From contig VWZX01010541.1 of the NCBI GenBank assembly GCA_013399015.1, forward strand, positions 992,001-1,056,000: DNA of 64,000 nt, written 5' to 3'. Numbering within the stretch: position 1 is the first letter of the stretch; each line of letters begins with the position of its first letter. This document shows positions 37,201 through 50,200 of this stretch, one piece after another. Source of the DNA: Galbula dea (taxonomy: Eukaryota > Chordata > Aves > Piciformes > Galbulidae). Made by a program: the position numbers and the translations under genes. The notes below the pieces were generated by a model that did not search any database, was not told the DNA's origin, and was given only the letters and a program-made list of their open reading frames with translations.

Positions 37201-40200
37201 ATCAACTCCTCAACACCGAAAAAAGTTCACGGGTCTGTCACCAGCCATAGGTTAGTCAAACTTAAGTTTTGGGCTCTGTTTGGAGTACAGCTTGGCCAGA
37301 CTATAAGGACTCAATCCAAAGAAATCTCGCATACTACCCCAACGTGACTTTTCAAAACCATTTGTAACCTTTTTGCTTCCTATTTTCATTAGGGGATTTG
37401 CAGGCCAATCTTTATTTGTTTCACTAGACACAAAATACTTTTTAGCAACCTTGAAAAAGAGATTATTTGGGAGAATACAAAGACAGAGCTGTCTTATCTG
37501 CACCCAGTTAAAACATAAGGGTGCCTGCTGTTAAAATGTGTATGCTGTCACATGAGTGCCCACTTGCCTCAGCCAAAGGTGGGCTGTGAAGGAGTAAGGA
37601 TGGAAGCCTCACCAACAACAGCTGTCTCGGGCTCTAACGGACTACTCCTCAGAGGAACTGTGACTATACAAACAAAAGCAGAAATTGTCAGGACTTGAGG
37701 TATGCTGAGGTCTTGGAGAAGAAAAGAGAATGGGGGAGAAGAAGAGTGCAGAGTGGAGTGGATGTGGAATGGAAGATGAGGTCAGACAACAGATGGTACA
37801 AGCAGGAGTACAGCATGGCTGATATCTGTGCCAGAAACCACCAAAACCACAATGCTTCTAGCTATAAAAATCATATGTATGTGTATTTTATATTTATTAT
37901 ATATATGCACACATACACTCAGAAAAATGCTTTAGAAAACATGTAAACAACACATAGATGAAGTTGTCCACATCACTCTATTCCCCCAGCCACATGTTAC
38001 CAAGATATATTACTGAAGCAAGGTTCCACCTCAACTGGTTTTCTCCTTGTTGTGCCTTCTAAAAATGCTAAATTTTTATATAAATGTTCAACTTAAAATA
38101 GCCCAATGTGCAGAAAAAAATATCTGGACAGGAGCTGTCAGAAGGCACAAACTGGTCCCATTTCCATAACATTCTTCATCTCCTCACTACCACATCACCC
38201 AGCCTTAGCTCTGCCTCTTATGCTTGTAGAAATGTATGCAAACAGTAACGGAACAAGTGACTAGCAGATTACAAAATCCAATTTTCCTGCTCCTAGTACA
38301 AATTTCCAACACACCCACCCAAGCTATCTTACTTACTGCAGGAAACCTCACGTGTTAGGTGCTACAAAATGTGTTTAAAAAGAAAACTTGCACCTCTAAA
38401 CACACTTAGGCTAACACACACCATCATATACCATTCAAGGCTAACAGAGCCATAATTACAATCATGAGGTTCTGCTCTGTCACCATGCCTGTGCTATAAA
38501 AGAAAAAATAAAATTAAATAATTTCTAGTATTATCTAATGTTTTGGATATATATTTCTACTGAAATCTCTGCACTTAACTAAGCCATCAACACACCAACA
38601 TATAGCAAATACTTCATTTTCACTGCAGAATAAAAGAGGAGGGAAAAGCCTGAGCAGCACAAATCGACACTGGAGGCAATAACGAAGGACTAAAGGCAAT
38701 TAGAACTCACTGGGCCCTGTAAAAGTTCAGTGCCAGAGGCCAGTTTGCAACTCTTTCTCAGAGCAGAATTATTTTGTCTAAGAAACACTTCTATTACTCT
38801 TTCAAGCATTTTTTTTTCTTCTGGGCATTAACTTCTCTAGGCATTGTCAACTAACACCTTCCAAAAGCTGACACAGGTCTGGGGCTCACCACAGGAGCGC
38901 TGCAGAACTCAAGCTTTTTAATCTTTAAAATGAGACAGTCACAAGCCCCCACTATTATCAAAATCCCACCAGTATAAATACGTATACACATATTCAGCAG
39001 AATGCAACCTACTGTAAGTCTGTTAATCAGCAGCATGCCCTCCCCACTCAGGTTAAACAGTGCAATGAAGAAAAGCCCTTGGTATGTGCACAACGTGCAT
39101 CTGGCATATGAAAATTACCACCGGCTACAAGGAAAAATATTTGCAGCAGCCATTTCTTAAACTACTCAAAGCATGCTATTCATTAACATGTAGCCTCTAA
39201 AACAGCCACTCATTTTCCAGTAGCATCCTGTACTTCAGGGCACAGAAGACTGGCACTGCTGCACCTGCAAAGAAAACTGTGTTTTGGAGACTGCATTTTA
39301 TTATACACTAAACCAAGGTTTATGGTGTCTAATTAGGGCCAAATAAGGTCTAGAAAGTATTGAAACTTTTCATTCTTACATAATTTGAATTCTACATTAG
39401 CAAAAGCTGCTTTACATTGAGTAGCAAGGCCCAAAGCAGAAGAAATATTAAAAGAAGATCCCTTTGAAGAACTATTTCAGTTTTCCTTTATAAGCAGACA
39501 AAAGAGATTTTCATATTGAACGCCTCATGAAGAAGTGTGGCCTTGGTTTCAAGCTTTCAATGAACTAAAACAATAGAGAAAATTAACAGATGTAAATCCT
39601 TTTGTTAATGTTGGGGCTGCATTTACTCTTAGTGTTACCTGCAGATCCCAGTCTGGCCAAAAAAACCCAAAACATTAAAATCAGCTCTATTTTGTATATT
39701 GACTACATTTGTTTTATATAGAAGTCTGATGAAAAGGGTTAGTAATAACTCCCTGTAACATTTTTTAATGTTTTTAAAATTAAATTATATCAAAAAATAT
39801 AAACCCATGCGCTTAGAGAGAGGATTTTGGAAGGGAAACTGGCCTAAAGGAGTCCTGCACCAGAAGAACTATACTGCATATTGCTAGCACGGGCTGCTGT
39901 GTGTTGGTAAACTCTTTCAATATTATTTGCAGATGTGAGGTCCTCCATACATTCTCCTAGCTGCAGCAGGGTTTGTATTTTTTTCATTAAGGTCAGCAGT
40001 TGTCTATCAGAGAATAGCCACCTTGATCAGCATGGAGAACAGCTTTTTTGATGCAGTTTTTCTGAAGGCAGAACCCCCAGAGGCAAATTCATGATTATTC
40101 AAGCAGCACAAGAGGGATTTCCATTCAAAAAAATCAGGAAGTAGCTCGACTTTTTTTTAACAATGAGGCCTTGAGTGACATTCTAAATATGACTTAGAGA

Positions 40201-40384
40201 AAACTAAAATATCATGGTGTACAGTACTAAGCTTACATAATTATGTAAGAGATCCAAACTTACTTTAGAGCAATACACAGTGTGAAATAAACAATGCAAA
40301 GATGGCCAGAGAGCAGTATATGGGTTAACAGCTCTGAGAATAGGTCACCTTTTGTAATGAAATAAGACTTGGTGATGTCTGAAC
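31251..40384. other. Intronic stretch; one protein-like short frame
   Basis: AT-rich with microsatellites at 36647 and 37874. A minus-strand frame ending at 37252 is discussed as a finding. The other frames (for example 129 codons at 35744-36133) show no domains. No RNA gene seen. Confidence 0.45.
36647..36690. repeat. (CA)n/(TA)n-like microsatellite region
   Basis: Interrupted CACACA and TATACACACA words with CATATG at both sides, giving local self-complementarity. Another TA/CA-rich patch lies at about 37874-37915, where GTATGTGT and ACACATAC can pair, and a short CA run lies at about 41717-41737. Confidence 0.75.
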
Positions 40385-41212
40385 ATTCTATTTACTCCCA
40401 TCTTACTATCTTTATTGATGAGAGGATCGAGGGAACCCTCAGTGAGTTTGCAGATTACACCAAGGTGGGTGAAGGTGTTGATCTCCTGGGGGTAGGAGGC
40501 TCTACAAGGGGATCTGGCCAGGCTGGATCGATACGCTGATGTTCAAAAAGGCCAAGTGCTGGGTCCTGCACTTGGGTCACAAGCACCCCGTGAAGACTCC
40601 AGGTTTGGGTCAGAGTGGCTGGAAAGCTGTCCAGTGCAAAAAGGTCCTGTAGAGGGCTGGTCAACAGCAGCTTAAGATGAGCTAGCAGAGTGCCCAAGTG
40701 GCCAAGGCAGCCAACAGCATCCTGGATTGGATAACCACTAGTGTGGCAGCATGACTAGAACAGGAATTGTCCTCCAGTACTGGGCACTGGGGAGGCCACA
40801 CCTCAAATCCTGGGTTCAGTTTTGGGCTCCTCACTACAAAAAGGTGTGAATTGCAGTGAGTTGCTGGAGCATGTCAGAAGGGCAATGAAGCTGATGAAGG
40901 GTCTAGAGCACAAGTGTTGTGAGGAGCAGCTGAGGGAACTGGGGATGGTTATTCTGGAGAAAAGGAAGCTCAGGGGAGACCTTCTCAGTCTAGGTTGGAT
41001 ATTAGGAACAATTTCTTCCCAGAAAGGGTTGTCAAGCCCTGGCACAGGCTGTCCAGGGCAGTGGTGTAGGCACCATCCGTGGAGGCATTTAAAAGTTGTG
41101 CAGATGTGGTGGTGAGGAACACACTTTAGTGGTAACCTGGCAGTGCTGGGCTAACACAGTTGGACATAATGATCTGAAAAGTCTTTTCCAATCTAAATAA
41201 GTTTATGACTTT
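40385..41212 (+). mobile_element. CR1 LINE, 3' coding end plus 3' terminus (longest copy)
   Basis: Starts in the reverse-transcriptase region: TTGCAGATTACACCAAGGTG encodes FADYTKVG, where CR1 has FADDTK. So the catalytic-type Asp pair is damaged. It continues through GGCCAAGTGCTGGGTCCTGC, CAACAGCATCCTGGATTGG and GGGAGACCTTCTCAGTC to the 3' terminus near 41212 (AGTCTTTTCCAATCTAAATA). It is 5' truncated, has broken frames and a deletion between about 40980 and 41000. Same subfamily as the minus copy at 2106-2735. Confidence 0.9.
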
Positions 41213-44200
41213 TGTTTGCTCATCCCAAATGACACTACACAGCCTATGAGATTACTCACCTATGTGGCTTATTTAAACACAGGAGCAAAGTTTTCAAATG
41301 CTGTCTCCTATACTACTATAGATAATATGCACAGCCACACATGTACCAAGGAGAACTCCACACGTTGCCTGGGGACCAAATGTTATCCCTCTCCAACAGA
41401 GTGTGGTACTGGGTGAAAACTGCAGAAAAGTACCAGAGAGATCTGTGAACCAAGAGCAGTTGCTGATTCAGCAAAGCAGAGACCTTTACACATTCAGAGC
41501 ACTTCCATGGTTTTGATTAAGGTCTGTACTGTACAGTGATTTCTATGCCCCAGTTGTTCTCCTTTATTCTCACCTGCTAAGTCTTTTATCTGTACTTGCA
41601 CCCTCACCTCAAACTTCAACATCCTTTACACCTTTTTTCTCTCCATTCAGCTGATTCCTTTCAGACCCATTCTTCATCCACCCAAAAAGCAGAGATGTCA
41701 CCTTTAATTAAAAGGAAAAACACACAAACACACACTATTCCCTCAGGCACTGAGCCTGCACAGATTAATATGTACATGCACACAACCTCCAATATGTCAA
41801 GGTGGAGATGACAAGGCTGGACAGATGCAGGGGACGTGGCACCCCACTTATAAACCTTGAGACTAACACAACATTTAGTGCTGCCTTACAGCTGATCTCC
41901 TTGTGCTCTTTATACCTCATCTCCCTTTTGTCTGATTACTCTGTTAGGAAGGTAACCTTCTTGTGCAGGGCCTTCTACAACTCTTCTGTCCTGTAGCTCC
42001 TGCAGGGACTCTTTCCTCACCAAAGGAAGTATTCTTCTTCTAACATTAAAGCAAAGTCCAAATATTCAAAACCAAAGGCCAAAAATTTGGAGATTCACTT
42101 AAAACTGCAAATTCTCTTTGAAAATAATAATGAGGATTACTACTATCAGGTTTAGCGACTCTGAAGATGTGGATGGGCTAGGTTTTCAAGTCATCTGCTG
42201 CAAATAAAGAGGAGCTCTAACCACCCTCCTTTTTAAACCAGACCAGATCTCATATATGGACCTCACATTCAATGAGAAGCTTAGAGGCAGCCCAGAAGTA
42301 GTTAGGTAATGGTGATTTTCTGGAAATGTCAAATTCAAATGCAATGAGATGTCCTTCTTCAGTCAAGCTACCCATGGTACCACGTGCTCTCACTGCACCA
42401 TCTGAGATCCAGGAAAGTAGCTCTGCAACCCCCAAGCATCTGATCCTAACAAACTCAGACCCCTGTCTTCACAGGCATGAGGCTGGCTCACTCTCAGAGC
42501 ATTCCTGAACCTCTGAATTTCCTACCTGCCTTCTAATTTATCTGTTTGCACACTGAAAATAAATCACATTCACCTCCTCCTGATCTGTGTGCTTAACTGT
42601 CCCCAGTTCAAACCCAAAGCCGCATCGACACATAGGTACCCAAGTCCCAGGTCTGCTACCAGAGGATCCATCACTTTCCATTACTCAACTCTGTGTGCAG
42701 AACTGCTATTTTATGCTTGTTCTACACTAACAAATCGACAGCTGCATCCCTCACAGCTCACTTCCATGCTCCCATCTCAGCTAATTCCAGCCTCCTCCTC
42801 ACATCTCTCCCCTGTCATATATTCCTCTTCTGTCTGACCCCCACAGACTCACCTACCTCTATGCCCTCCGAGTAAAACCTTTTCTGCCTTAAGGGACAAG
42901 TACTTCCTCATGGTTTTCCACTCCCTTGCCACAAACGTTTCCCCTTCCTGCTGTCCCTCACAAGGCTGTTGCCTGCACTCTCATCATCTCCTCTCCTCAT
43001 TCCTCCTCTCTCACAGCAACTAAGCAACCAGTTTTTCTAGCGAATAGTCTTGCCAGCACAATCCAAAATGCTGATCATTTTGTAGCCTTTTCTCATTAAT
43101 CTGGTGGCTACCTTGTGAGGACATCTAAAACACCTTAGCTAGCATAGGACTCAGGACTAGCACAATAAAATAAAATGAGCATTTTATCGAACAAAGTATC
43201 TCATTTTCATTGACTGTAGTTTAGATATAACTCACATTCAAAAGGTACTGCTTCTGATGTGGAGGAAACGTGCTTCTACCTCAACAGCTATAATACTCTT
43301 TGAGAGATGACAGATTCCCGCAAAGGACAGACAGCAATCTCCAAACTCCAGCAGGAGGGATGTGGAGGTAATGGCAGGCACAGGCCTGAAAATACAACCA
43401 GACCCCTGACTGAGCTGAAGCTTTTGCCACTGTTGTCTGTGTCCAGCAGTGAAACCCAGCTGGGTCAAGGGACCACTCATGATGTACCCAAAGGAGCTCC
43501 ATGTTAGTCAGCTACAGAAACCACTGCCTGCTTCCAAGCTCCCTCAGGTCCCTTCTGTCCATTGCTGAAAAATCTGCTTTAAAATAGCAACCAGATACTC
43601 ACTCTTTCCTCCAGATAAGGAAGGCTACCTCTGGACACCTTAGATAGCAGCAGACCCTGTGTTCAGACTATTAAATCACATCCTGGGAGACACAACAGGG
43701 TTTCCATGTAGCCACCCACCACACCTCCATGGATGGTGCAGACAGATACTCAGCCACAACTGGACAGTGCTCTGTATCTCTGAGCACCAACCTCAGCATG
43801 TCCTCTCAGCAAAACTGAGCATGACACTGGCACTGAACAACACTGCAATATCCTTACAGTCCTGCAGGAACTTAAGCTGAAATGTAACTTAGTATGTGTA
43901 GAATAGCTCTTTAACTCAACTTGATTCCTCTAAGATTTTCTTTTATCCAGAGCATGATTTTAATCCCTGGAATGAATTAAAAAGCACATGTGTTCCTAAA
44001 GTATTATCAACTGAACTCTGATGTACTAGATATACTGCATTCAATAGGTAAGATACACATGTAATATACATAGGCATAACCATGATGATTTAAACATCTG
44101 AAAGCCAAGTAAAACTGCAAGCCTAATGAAAAATGCATTATGAGATAAAGACACATGCACCTTTACAAATTGGTTTAGAATTCAGCTGGGAAGGATCACA

Positions 44201-47200
44201 GTTTTATGGGGTGTAATTTGAACTGTCTTCTAGTGAAAAGACAGAAATAGTACACTTCAGGTTTACAAAATGTAACAAAACATATTTTGGGAACTAATAA
44301 AAAATAGGCCTCTAAACCCTGGGATGCAGCCCTCTGAAGAAAAAACATCTTGGTACCACATAAGAAGGGTACAACTTTGCAGTATAAAAAACTGCAGACT
44401 GTTAGATTTAGATAAACGATGGTAACACACTAAAAAAAGCTCTCCTGTACTCTCAGTGGCCTTAGCTTTAGCCTGGAGCAAAAACTACTTTTCCTTTTTC
44501 TTCAGGGAAAATACTTTTAATTTTCGTGTTCATTCAGTTCTTGGCCTCTGACAAAGGAGTCAAAAAGGTGGCAGTTGCCAAAGTCACTTATTGATTTTCT
44601 TGGTTTATTTATGAATGCCAGGCATGCAAGAGCCTGGCTTTGAAATTTAACACCTGGCATTTTACACCATTAAGTAAACTGCCAGGAAGATCAGATTCTT
44701 TCCACCTCTGCTACTTTCACTTAACCAACAAGTTGCCCTCACAGAAAGTTCATCAAACTTTGGCTTTCAAAGCAAGCTCTCAAATTTAGAGCCGCTCTGC
44801 TGAGCTGTACATGGAATTCCCTGTATTCTCTACAAAGCGTTCCTTCTGTGGTCTCAGTTGGCTTCCATTCTCCTACCAGTGCATCGGAAGGAAAGCTCTG
44901 CTTTAAACTGAAATACAAGCAAGAGCAAGTTGAGGAAAAAGTAAAAAGGCACAGTCTGAGATCAACCGGATGGTCTTCAAGGGTCATCCCACGTGTGACA
45001 TGTTGCAGTAAATCAACGGAAGGTGACAGAAGCCACGAACCACTCTGACAAGGTCTTCAGTTCAGAGAAATATGGCAAACGCTTAACTGCAGACAGAAAA
45101 AAGCATACTTGGCCATAAACTCTGTGAGGAGAGAGCTGAAAGCATTGCCAAACCACAGAGCTGTGAAAAAGAAGAGGACAAATCCCCTTCCTAATAGGAA
45201 CCACTACTATTGTTGCTATTCTACTCACGATTCTCTCCTTGTATTGTTAAAGTCATTAATCTTATTTTAGCTCAAGGAAACCTTGGCTTTTTCACTCTTG
45301 ACCCCATACAGGATGAATTCCAGGAAAGAAAGAATCAGTCACTTTGGCTGGATGGAAGAGAGAGCACTGTCTCATCTGCCACATATTACAACTCCCTGGT
45401 TCCTTTCCACATGGACATTTAAACCTGTTCCAACAGGGACAAACTTAGGACTTGAAACGCTGCCATGGAAAGAAGAGATATTACAACTGAACAAATCTGT
45501 AAATTCTCTGCCGATTCCCTGAGCTGCTCAGTTCAGTCCAAACAGTTCCTGATGAAAGTTATTTTACACTGAGTGCTGTAATTGTCTGAAAGAGACTTTA
45601 AGGGAGGATGTTTTCGTTTAAACTCACATAGGTTTTACAGAAGACAACCTGCAAAATAAATTATGAACAGATTTTCCTTATAAATGTGAAAGCTTTTAAA
45701 TTTAAAAACTACAATCAATATCAAATCATCTAAAAACACAAAACAAGAATTACAGTATGTAAGTGAGGTTCTATATTCTTAGAATGGATTTCTCATTAAA
45801 AAATCAATACCTAATTTTGCTTTGAAATATAAGAAAAATGTACTGTGCATTTAATCTCAAAGGAATTTACACGCTTTTTACACATACATTATCAGAATCA
45901 GTTAATAAAACTGACGTCTCCACTTCTGAGTGAATACAGTTCCTCTCCATGAGTACATTGAAAAACAGTTTCTGGAGAAAACAACAGAAAACAAAACACG
46001 TAATTAAGGCTACAGGAAATTAAGGATATACAGAACACAAAGTAATTAAAAAAAATACAGATACACTTTGAACAGTAATAAATGGGGGGGCTGCAGAGAC
46101 ATAGGTAGCCATGTCTTGGTTTCACTTTTCTGAAGTGTACTTTCTACATAAAGCCTGGTGAGTAATTGAACAGTTACTAAACACATTTGAGAAAAATGTG
46201 TTTCTTTCTGCAACATACAAGACTTACAGGGACATATCCAATCCAAACAGACTCAACAACACTTCAGCCTTACTGCAGTTAACACATGTGCTTCCAGTGG
46301 CACTTCATCCAAGACAGAGATTCACCAACACTAGTCAAACTCAACAGAGGCCCAGGGGCAGAGCAACACAATGTTTTGCTGCATTCAACTTGTTCAACAG
46401 TCTCACCTGTTCCCATGATACAACTGCAGGTAAAACCATTTCTAGTTCTCAGCTCCTGAGCAAATTTCACCAATGCACTCTGTATTTTAAGCAACACAAA
46501 GAAACAAAACATGGCAAAAGAAGTCCCTAAAAGAACTTGTACACATTTCTGTTCAGCTTGGTTCCATATTCATAGACACAAGCACAAATATACAATCTCT
46601 TCCAGTTCTCATCCATAAAGCGCAAATCCATTACCCTGATACTTTGCAGGTGTATCCAGGGCCAAAATCAATAGAGCTAAACTAGGATGATCTAGAGTTC
46701 TCAGAAATTCTGTCCTTCTCAACTGCCTGGCCTCATGTACCAAACATTCAGTCCACCAGCCAGCTGCCTTCCTGTTCTGCATTCAAACCAGCTAAAAACA
46801 CACAGCCAGCACAACATTAACCTGTATAGTTGACATTTGCACAATGTCAAAGTTTTCACAATAAGTAACAGTAGCAAGGAGACATCACCTAAAGCAACTT
46901 AAGTACTCAGATTGTTCATGTCCTTTTACTGCACAAGCTTTCATAGGACGTTTTCATCCACTTCTGTTCAATTTCATTTAATCAGCTGAAAATTCAGTTC
47001 CCTGATGTCAAACATCAAAATGATTCTAAAGTTAACCCTGCAAATATACTAAAGGGCAATTATTTTGAAAATAGCTTCATATGGAAGGCTATTTAAAAAC
47101 ATAGAGAATAATGAACGTAAATGAAAAATTACACTGACTTCCTTCTTACGATGTGCAAGTGCTAAAGCAGCTGTGTAAAGTGAAGATATTAGAAAGTTCA

Positions 47201-50200
47201 GACAGCTACTATGTCTGGTTTTGCATGGGTCCTGACGTTTCGTCCAAGACCAATGGAATCGTCAGGAGAAAACAGTTACTAACAAATCATGTCTCAAAAT
47301 ACAACCAAACACTGTCATCCGGTTCCAAAATGGCCTTTTGTTACCTAAACTGCTTCATTGTCATTTCTCTCAAAAGTCCTATTATTAATCATTGATCTGT
47401 AGAATACTTCCACATGATTGATACATACTGATGCAAATAACCCATGGTTAAATCTTTGGCCTGTCTATATAGCACAGACTCTAGGGTTGCTAAATATCTG
47501 GAAAGAGAATGACGTGTCAATACAAACAGCAAAAAATACTAGTTTATTGATATGGTTTTGAACTCCTCACTGTATCTTCTAACACTCTAGAATTAATATC
47601 TTTTAGAAAAATGTATACAAAATCTACATGAGCAGCAGCTAAAAAATTCATAATGCTTGGCTAGGCTCACAGGCCAGACTAGGTTCATAAGAAAATCTAC
47701 TATCTTTTATTAGACCTGATAGTATAAGATGTAGGCAGACTCTGGAGTACATAATTTCTTTATTTGATCAATTCAGAGTATGCAGTATTGGTAACCAAGA
47801 TAAACACCTGAGAAGACACTTTACACTTAGGTCGTTCAAGTATGTGAAGACTTCCATTAACAATTTTCAGAACAAACAGAGCACTCTGTTTCTTGCCAGA
47901 ACAGTAGCAGACTTTTTCTCTGCAATATAGTAGTATGAACACTAAAATAGCACTGTTGGGCTGTGCTACATTCACCAGCCATGTCCTCATAAATTTCACA
48001 TCATGAAGTTTAAAAAAACAACTCCCAATTAAGAACCTTAAACGACTGTATTTTGATGTAGGGCATTTCAATCATCATTCTAACTGGAGTTTGGTGTTAA
48101 TCTGAAGCCCAAAATACAAAGAAAAATATTCTTTGATTACACCTCAGATCCTCAAAATGTGAAACAGTTAATTTGCCAGATCTATGACTGTCATCTCTAG
48201 GAAGTGTAGCTCTACCTGCCAGGTTCAGCCCTGATCATAAAGTGACTCTCAGAGCACACACTGATCCTCAGTGCTTACGATAGGGCCTAATACAAGAAAG
48301 GCCAAAAAATGAGATTTCAAACACTACCTATTTTTCTTACAGATACCTGAAAAAAAAAAAAACAAAACAAAACCACAGACTCACTCCCAGATCTTCAGTA
48401 GCATTAACACTGCTTATCATAAGCGAAGTGCACAGAGTCCTGAAACCAAAGACACACCTTATGTCAACAAATCCAGACCAACTGCCAAAACAGATGCTCT
48501 CTAATAGAATCTAGAACTGTCTGGAAACAGCTATTCATTGTGCTGTGTCTCTTCACACCTCTGAAGTGGCAAGTGTATGAATGGGTTTGTGTGTGTTGTT
48601 ATCCTGAAAACTGCATCTAGCTTTTCTGTAATGCTGCCAGAAAATATACTTGGAACGTGGCTTTCTTGTTTAAAACGCTCTCTGGACATAAGCATCTCCT
48701 ATGCAATCAGATTTTGAGGATAATTACTGCAGTTATAAGTACAACGCATGACAATGTTATACTATTGCCAAAGTAACTATTAAACCGACAGTTACTCTTT
48801 TCTGCTGTTTGTTGTGAAAACCAAACAGAACTCTAACATTTACTGCCTAGATTCCAAAACTAGGCAACACCAAAACCACTGCACAATATTTTACCATATC
48901 TGTGAAGTATAAAAGAAGGGATAAACCAATTGTAACCCTTGACAGATGCAGAGATCAGATAAGCTATCTGCATCCTTACAGATGCAGTACACGGATCTGA
49001 CTGGGGTAAATTCCACAGCCCTGATCCGCTTTAAATCATTCCAGTAACTATAAATTATATGTAAGTATTTCCAAATAGCAGAATGAAACCACTCTGTGTT
49101 TGTAACTGATTATGTAAGATTTTCTTACATGTTTTATCACCACTGGAATTAGAGTCAAACTGCAGGCACTCAAGCTTTTTCCCCAAAAAATGTATTTGCA
49201 CACCAGCACCTATTAGTCAAAACTGGTAGGCCCAGGGGAGAAGACAAATGCAGCAGGCACCAGTGAGTAGAGGAAAGGAGAAGGTAAAATTGGCTAGAAA
49301 TTATATCTGACTCTAACTCTTGGCAACCAAAAATAAAACCTTCACCTTTGTCATTTTCCACTTTCAGTCACTCCTTCAACAGCCTTTTCTTAAGGTATCA
49401 AGTTCAAGTTTTAAAATGCTCAGTAACTGCCTGATGAAGGAAATACACCACATCTTTGCTACTTGCTTCCCTGTATCCAAGGATGCAAAAAATTCTTCAT
49501 GAGTCCTCAGGAAAAAAAGGGTATTGACAAGACCAAGAATTTCAAACCTCCCTTAATGTTATTCTCCCTCTGCTATTTTCCTGACAAACAACCAAAGGAA
49601 GGGTACTCTCCCTCTCTAGAGAAGAGATCTCTTCTGCAGAGTTCCTTTTAAGATCTAGCTTTATGACAACTCTGTACTTCGAGAAGCTCCTGCCCAGAGA
49701 TCATGTTTGTTCACCCAGTCTTTGTCTTCACTCTTCTGCAGGGCACAGATAATGATGATATAGATAAGACATAATGAATTGATGAGACAACTCACAGTGA
49801 GACAAATTCACAGACTTCTCAGTCAGAAAGGATTACTGCAATGTCACACAAAGCCAGGCATAAAGCTTTGGAGGCTTCTTGTATCAAGTGAAGAATCATG
49901 TGAGAAGACACTCACACAGCAGTAATAACCTGTGCATTTCAGTAACACCACAGAAGAGGGCTCTGGACAAAAGCACTTCAGACATCCCAAAATCTCAATG
50001 TACACCAACCTGGAGCCAATGTCTAGAACACGGTATGGATCTTCATTACTCTCTGTCATGCCTTATCACCTCCTGCTCTTCTGTAGCTTTTAAGGAAATC
50101 CCTAGGAATCTGCCACTGTCTGCTGACAGTCTCCTGCTCCCACCTTGGCAGGGAAATCCCCCCCAGTAGATCAGTCAATGGCTGTCTCATAATTGCCTAA

